Below are positions 60,253 to 64,000 of a DNA stretch of 64,000 bases, piece after piece. Below the pieces are notes generated by a model. That model was not told the origin of the DNA. It was given only the letters and a program-made list of their open reading frames with translations, and searched no databases. Position 1 is the first letter of the stretch. Every line of letters starts with the position of its first letter. The stretch comes from Alphaproteobacteria bacterium (GTDB lineage: Bacteria > Pseudomonadota > Alphaproteobacteria > Micavibrionales > UBA2020), in the NCBI GenBank assembly GCA_025934695.1, contig JAICWS010000002.1, forward strand, positions 496,001-560,000, in the 5' to 3' direction. Both the position numbers and the translations under genes were made by a program.

Positions 60253-60379
60253 ATCCTCACCTCAAAATTGCAAATGCGTGAAATGTCGGAACATCTCATG
60301 TTTATGTAAAAATTTTTCCGTATATACAGCCCGCTGCGATTTTCCTAAACTGACCGGACCCAAAACAGGAGAATCGAAG

Positions 60380-61585
60380 ATGAAACTCGGCATCGTGCGC
60401 ACGCCCGAAGACGACGCAGGCGGCCCTTCGCTGGACCTCGAAAAAGCCATCGCGGAATTCTACACGGATTTCCCCGAGCATAAGAAAGACGTCTTCATCC
60501 TGAACCACCAGAAGTTCGCCAGCGGGCAAGAGGCGGTCAAAAGCATCGCGCCCGCGCTCGACGCGCTGAAGGGCGACTGCCCCGGGGCGAAGCTGCCGTT
60601 CGCGAAATCCATGGCAGCTGGCATGTTCGCGGGCAAGCTGCCCTGCTCGGTCAATATCATGGCAAGCCCCTTCAGCCAGAAACCGGAAGAGCCGATCTTT
60701 GGCCGCATCGTCATCCCGGCGGGCGATGAGTTTTCCGCGCGGCTCATGAAATCGATCTTCGTTTCCAACGATCCGGTGGCGAACACGACTTTCCCCGTCA
60801 TGAAGGACGAATACAACAACACCGAAATGTGGCAGCGCTACGTGCTCGACCACGAGCTCGGCCATGCGGTCACGCAACTCGCGCTCAACAAGGCGGAGAT
60901 GAAGGTCTCCAGTCTTGGCAACCGCGCCGAATGCGAGGCGGATGTTTACTCGATGATCCGCCATTACCAGCGTTATGGCCACGACAGCACCTTCCCCGAA
61001 TACGTCCGCGACCTGCGCAACATGAATGCGGTTCACAAGGGTGATGTCACGCACTGGACCACGCGCGCACTGAACGAGCTCATCGACATGAACGCCGAAG
61101 GAAAGCTGAACAACCTGACGCCGCAGCAGGCGCGGGACCTCGCGGTCGATATCGCGGCGCGCAACCACCTGTCCGCCGACGCCGAGTACAACATGAGCCA
61201 GGCCTTCGCCGAAACCGTCAAGATCACCCGCGAGGCGCGGAAGAAAAAGACCTCCGATGGCTCCCGGATCATGAGCTATCTCGACAAGGTCTGCGACATC
61301 GCGGCAAACACGAAATCGCCCGCGGTGCAGGAAACCTGCAAGCATTACATGTCGCACATCAAACATTACACGCCGCTCGACCTGCCGCAGGACCGTTCCG
61401 GCGCCGATATCCGCAAGATGGCCGAGAACCTTAAGAAAGCCTATGCGACCAAGCTGACGCACGAGCCGCGCGACACCAGCCTCGGCCGCGTGTTCCGCGA
61501 CGCCGTCATCGACGCGCAGATCAACAAGCCCGCCAACGATCCCAAGCCGGCCGCCAAAAAGCCGGACGGGCCGAAGGCGGCTTAA
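60380..61585 (+). CDS. Zincin-like putative metallopeptidase
   Basis: This 401-residue soluble protein lacks a signal peptide. H158-E-L-G-H162 in LDHELGHAVTQ is a canonical HExxH zinc motif, and 22 residues later RAECEADVYSM supplies candidate third ligands (E184, E186, D188). The C-terminus is Lys/Pro/Ala-rich. No standard peptidase family was recognised. ATG 60380 follows AGGAG and gives the start MKLGIVRTPEDD. Proteolytic activity is inferred from the motif alone. Confidence 0.75.
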   Translation: MKLGIVRTPEDDAGGPSLDLEKAIAEFYTDFPEHKKDVFILNHQKFASGQEAVKSIAPALDALKGDCPGAKLPFAKSMAAGMFAGKLPCSVNIMASPFSQKPEEPIFGRIVIPAGDEFSARLMKSIFVSNDPVANTTFPVMKDEYNNTEMWQRYVLDHELGHAVTQLALNKAEMKVSSLGNRAECEADVYSMIRHYQRYGHDSTFPEYVRDLRNMNAVHKGDVTHWTTRALNELIDMNAEGKLNNLTPQQARDLAVDIAARNHLSADAEYNMSQAFAETVKITREARKKKTSDGSRIMSYLDKVCDIAANTKSPAVQETCKHYMSHIKHYTPLDLPQDRSGADIRKMAENLKKAYATKLTHEPRDTSLGRVFRDAVIDAQINKPANDPKPAAKKPDGPKAA

Positions 61586-61593
61586 TCCACGCT

Positions 61594-61675
61594 CGTCATC
61601 CCCGCGAAAACGGGGATCCCGTCGTTTTCGGAATCGAAAAATGCTGTGCGAGATCCCCGCTTTCGCGGGGATGAG
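61594..61675. repeat. Paired palindromic intergenic repeat (CCCCGC family)
   Basis: CGTCATCCCCGCGAAAACGGGGATCC (61594-61619) faces AGATCCCCGCTTTCGCGGGGATGAG (61651-61675). The family core matches the elements at 9262-9356 and 39718-39790. The accessory segment begins immediately to its right. Confidence 0.8.
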
Positions 61676-61686
61676 GCCGAAGAGGC

Positions 61687-61703
61687 GTCATTTCAAATGA
61701 ACC
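61687..61703. repeat. att-like direct repeat, left copy
   Basis: GTCATTTCAAATGAACC is identical over 17 bases to 63486-63502 and contains the near-palindrome TCATTTCAAATGA. Confidence 0.6.
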
Positions 61704-61714
61704 TCTAGTTGCGG

Positions 61715-61755
61715 GGACACTATACTTAATTTGAAGTGAGTTAAGTATAGTGTCC
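61715..61755. repeat. 15-base perfect inverted repeat with GGACACTA core
   Basis: GGACACTATACTTAA (61715-61729) pairs perfectly with TTAAGTATAGTGTCC (61741-61755). The related GGGGACACTACACCTAATT stands at 63125-63143. From memory such motifs flank REP-associated Y1 transposases in many genomes. No such transposase is present here. Confidence 0.6.
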
Positions 61756-61876
61756 TCGGCGCTTGCCGTGCGCCAGCGCGGCGAAGAACCCGACAATGGC
61801 CGTGGTCGCGCCGCGGCGCGACATGCTACAGGCCAAGGAAGTGCTGTCGCGTCTCCTCGTGCCGCCGACGGTGTAG
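61751..61876 (+). pseudogene. Possible C-terminal gene fragment
   Basis: An open stretch reads AKNPTMAVVAPRRDMLQAKE followed by VLSRLLVPPTV and a stop at 61876. It looks like the end of a protein, but its origin is unknown and it has no start. It may be noise in high-GC DNA. The rest of 61877-62101 shows nothing recognisable. Confidence 0.2.
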
Positions 61877-62101
61877 AAAGGCGCGGCGCGTCCGCGCGCA
61901 CCGGGCCGCTGCCGAAGCCGGGATATTCTATGCGATTATGGCGTGGGAAGTTGAATATCCGTTGCCATAAAGTCCGATCATCAGTTCAAAAAAACCAGCG
62001 AAGCGCGCTGTGCGTATAAAGGAGCAGCGGTGTCGTTGCGGCGTAACCCCGGCCGCGCGGCGCTGTTGTTTAAACCCCAGGCACAAGGAAACTAAAGGCA
62101 C

Positions 62102-62797
62102 ATGGCACAATGTACAGCACCAAGAGATGGCCACCGCACAGCGAGCGGAGCAGCGAACTGCCCCGCATGTCGTGGCGGTCGTTATCGCGGCTACTCCTCG
62201 TATTCGTCCTACTCTCCGTCCTACAGCACCCCGTCCTATTCCTCGTCTGGCGGCAGCGCAAGGCCGAGATGGTCGCGACCCGGCTCAGTCGTGGTGTACA
62301 CGCCTGCCGAGGTGCGGGCACTTACACCGTTCCGCGAAAGCGTCGAGAAGCGCGCTTCCTTGCCTGATCTTCGGGACGTCTTTCTCTGCCACGCGTGGGA
62401 CGACCGGGCAGCTGCCGCCAAGGAGCTGCACGATCTGCTCGTGTCGCACGGCGTCTCGGTTTGGTTCAGCGAAAAGGACGTTGGCCTCGGCGTGCCGTTG
62501 ATGCGCGCCATCGACAAGGGCTTGGCGAACTCGCGGATCGGGCTCGTGCTAGTTACCCCTGCGCTGTTGCTCCGCCTCCCCAAGGAAGGCATTGCCGACA
62601 AAGAGCTTTCCACATTGCTGGCGCGTGACCAGCTCGTTCCCATCGTGCACAACACGACGTATGAAGCTCTCCGCGAAATCAGTCCCATGCTTGCCTCCCG
62701 AAGCGGTCTAAGCACCGGCGAAGCGTCGATGGCAGAAGTAGCGGCCAAGATCGCCGAACTGATCGCCATCGACGTCAAGCCGGCCAACGTATCTTAA
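62102..62797 (+). CDS. TIR-domain protein with N-terminal zinc-ribbon-like Cys cluster
   Basis: This 231-residue protein begins MAQCTAPRDGHRTASGAANC with PAC next, so Cys4, His11, Cys20 and Cys23 could bind zinc. A Ser/Tyr-rich linker (about 30-60) follows. The TIR domain lies at about 90-175, with VFLCHAWDDRAAAA (first strand), VSVWFSEKDVGLG carrying the expected catalytic Glu, and NSRIGLVLVTPALL. Bacterial TIR domains are NAD+-consuming or signal-making enzymes used in antiphage defence. There is no obvious partner gene beside it. The ATG follows AAAGGCAC. Confidence 0.82.
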   Translation: MAQCTAPRDGHRTASGAANCPACRGGRYRGYSSYSSYSPSYSTPSYSSSGGSARPRWSRPGSVVVYTPAEVRALTPFRESVEKRASLPDLRDVFLCHAWDDRAAAAKELHDLLVSHGVSVWFSEKDVGLGVPLMRAIDKGLANSRIGLVLVTPALLLRLPKEGIADKELSTLLARDQLVPIVHNTTYEALREISPMLASRSGLSTGEASMAEVAAKIAELIAIDVKPANVS

Positions 62798-62879
62798 CTC
62801 CAATTATCGTAGCTGCTAAACCTCCCCCACCCGCTCTCGGTAGAGAGCGGGTGGGCGAGAGAAAAAAATGTTGCCTCCG

Positions 62880-63119
62880 TCAGCCGAACTTTAACAGGAG
62901 GCCGTCGATCACATCCGTCACCATACGCTGCTGCGGTTTAGGCAGGCGGGCTAATCTGCTCAATCTGCTGCTGGTACTTCGGTGCGGGGCCACGCTTTGC
63001 GTTCTTCGCCGCCATCCCGAGCAATACTTCCACGTCCATCGACAAAGCGTCGGAGAGGCCGGGAAGCAGGGAAACGGCAACTTGCGACGGTCATTCTCAT
63101 AAGGCGCATAGGTTTGTTA
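62880..63119 (-). pseudogene. Frameshifted XRE-family transcriptional regulator remnant
   Basis: Three frames together spell the C-terminal half of a lambda-repressor-like regulator: YAPYENDRRKLP, then VSLLPGLSDALSMDVEVLLG with RGPAPKYQQQIEQI, then ARLPKPQQRMVTDVIDGLLL and a stop at 62880. Two frameshifts separate the parts, and the N-terminal HTH start is missing; the GGGGACACTA motif lies just beyond. It is therefore inactive. Confidence 0.6.
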
Positions 63120-63297
63120 ATTCAGGGGACACTACACCTAATTAAATAATCAAAAAAATTCGGTCGGGGCTCGCGCTCCGGCATTTAATCCGTGACGGCA
63201 TTCATGCCGACCTGGGCTCCTGACTTCAAGGACGTTCATTGCCGCGTAACGTTCAAGAAATTTCCAGTTTTCCGACTATTGGCCGCGGCGGCGGCGC

Positions 63298-63411
63298 GCT
63301 GAACCTGCCTATAACGGCTCGGGTCGGCTGACCACCAACGAGAACGGGCGCTCGCTGTCGCTGACCTACGACGGCTCTAGGCGCGTCTCGACGCTGGTGA
63401 CGCCCGATGAC
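63298..63411 (+). pseudogene. RHS/YD-repeat fragment
   Basis: One frame reads YNGSGRLTTNENGRSLSLTY and DGSRRVSTLVTPDDLRDK, the spacing of RHS/YD repeats found in polymorphic toxins and wall proteins. Only about 35 residues are present, with no start or secretion signal, so it is a relic. 63144-63297 holds nothing I recognise. Confidence 0.45.
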
Positions 63412-63485
63412 CTGCGCGATAAACTAATCCAACAGCGAGCAGAGTCGGCCGGGATTACAGACGGGGGTTACGTTCTTCTTTTGAT

Positions 63486-63502
63486 GTCATTTCAAATGAA
63501 CC
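63486..63502. repeat. att-like direct repeat, right copy
   Basis: The second copy of GTCATTTCAAATGAACC overlaps the end of the hydrolase gene on the minus strand. Confidence 0.6.
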
Positions 63503-64000
63503 CGGAACCACTCCATCAGCGTCTCCGCGACGAAGATGGCATCGTCCTTGCGGTTGTCGAAGAGGTGCGTGGCCTCGTCGTCGAGCGTGATGAGCTCCCT
63601 GTCGCAGGTAGCGCGGGAAACGATCGCCTCGGCGTTCTCGAAGCTGACGATGCTGTCGAAGGGCGCATGAAAGACGAATAGTTTGCATTTCAATAGCGCC
63701 GTATCTTCCGGCACGTGCTGCGAGGTCATATCCTCGACGAAGCTTTTCTTGAAGGCGACCTGGCGGCCCACGACGTTCACCTCGATCGTATCGTCCTTGT
63801 AGGTCAGGTGATTGTTGCGGCGGAATTTGTCAATGACGTATGACGGGTCGCGCGGCGAGCCAATGGTTGCCAGCGCCTGCACATACGGCAGCTGTTTCAT
63901 GGCTGAAATCGCGGCTGTCCCGCTGATGGAATGGCCGATGAGGAGTTTCGGCGGCGCGTGATTTTTGGCCACGTCCTGGCAGGCCGCGACAATGTCGAGC
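63487..64000 (-). CDS. Alpha/beta hydrolase, hydrolase half of the hydrolase-OsmC type (partial)
   Basis: The gene is open to the right edge, so its N-terminus is missing. Visible are the nucleophile strand LLIGHSISGTAAISA, then IGSPRDPSYVIDKF, KKSFVEDMTSQ, LFVFHAPFDSIVSFENAEAI and LDDEATHLFDNRKDDAIFVAE with the His. This order matches the hydrolase domain of bifunctional alpha/beta hydrolase-OsmC proteins, but a stop falls after the hydrolase part (FRVHLK), so the OsmC domain is absent, at least in this frame. Confidence 0.78.
   Translation of the reverse strand, partial: LDIVAACQDVAKNHAPPKLLIGHSISGTAAISAMKQLPYVQALATIGSPRDPSYVIDKFRRNNHLTYKDDTIEVNVVGRQVAFKKSFVEDMTSQHVPEDTALLKCKLFVFHAPFDSIVSFENAEAIVSRATCDRELITLDDEATHLFDNRKDDAIFVAETLMEWFRVHLK

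Larger units (their letters stand above)
61687..63502. mobile_element. Candidate insertion bounded by 17-base direct repeats
   Basis: GTCATTTCAAATGAACC occurs at 61687-61703 and again at 63486-63502. The right copy contains the last codons and stop of the alpha/beta hydrolase gene (VHLK then TGA, minus strand), which is how elements integrating at a gene's 3' end leave attachment sites. Between lie a TIR gene, a broken XRE regulator, an RHS fragment and GGGGACACTA motifs. No integrase or transposase is visible, so it is a remnant or depends on another element. Chance duplication is the alternative. Confidence 0.4.

Overview
The window is high-GC, densely packed chromosomal DNA from an alphaproteobacterium. 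Three things suggest this: a DUF2336 protein, an mdh-sucCDAB run, and short palindromic GTCATCCCCGCGAAAGCGGGGATC-type repeats between genes. LptF/LptG, MlaA/MlaC and signal-peptide genes show a Gram-negative envelope. No rRNA, tRNA, complete transposase or CRISPR array was seen, and I cannot name the genus.

Layout. 1-1000: two small uncertain genes. 988-3891: ettA, a tautomerase-like gene and an APH-like kinase. 3896-7634 (minus): mlaC, mlaA, lptG and lptF, with pepA divergent from lptF. 9380-19445: a fused LplT-Aas lysophospholipid transporter/acyltransferase, a lipoprotein, holC, an M23 peptidase followed by a Rap1a/Tai-like gene, fabI and aroC. 19700-19850: a likely unannotated small RNA with its own terminator. 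19958-28001: sppA, a second APH-like kinase, a lytic transglycosylase, an acyl-CoA dehydrogenase and ppa. 28074-30773: a tight minus-strand operon in which a tyrosyl-tRNA synthetase with a C-terminal GNAT-like domain lies between two small proteins that look like diverged paralogs. 30921-38311: a hydrolase, a cysteine-rich miniprotein, zapE, DUF2336 and Sel1 proteins, then a minus-strand set of a 51-residue membrane peptide, a C39-like peptidase and a hybrid sensor kinase.

38748-56088 is the metabolic core. It holds mdh, sucC, sucD, sucA and sucB of the TCA cycle, then a five-enzyme histidine-degradation set (hutF, hutI, hutG, hutH, hutU) interrupted by a secreted protein and an Ada-like gene, then lpdA (E3) on the other strand. 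Histidine would be broken down to glutamate, whose carbon enters the cycle at 2-oxoglutarate, the substrate of the SucAB-Lpd complex.

56198-56937 is the most striking non-coding locus. It has three tandem copies of one unit, each with a sigma70-like promoter (17-base spacer), a TTCGACAA/TTGTCGA(A) hairpin with a CATCTCCGTG loop and a strong intrinsic terminator. They look like three sibling small RNAs. 57052-61585 holds a Cys/His-rich protein, a TPR-sulfotransferase, a KTSC protein and a zincin-like protein.

61687-63502 is accessory DNA bounded by a 17-base direct repeat that includes the 3' end of an alpha/beta hydrolase gene. It contains a TIR-domain gene, a frameshifted XRE regulator, an RHS fragment and GGGGACACTA motifs. 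The hydrolase gene runs off the right edge.
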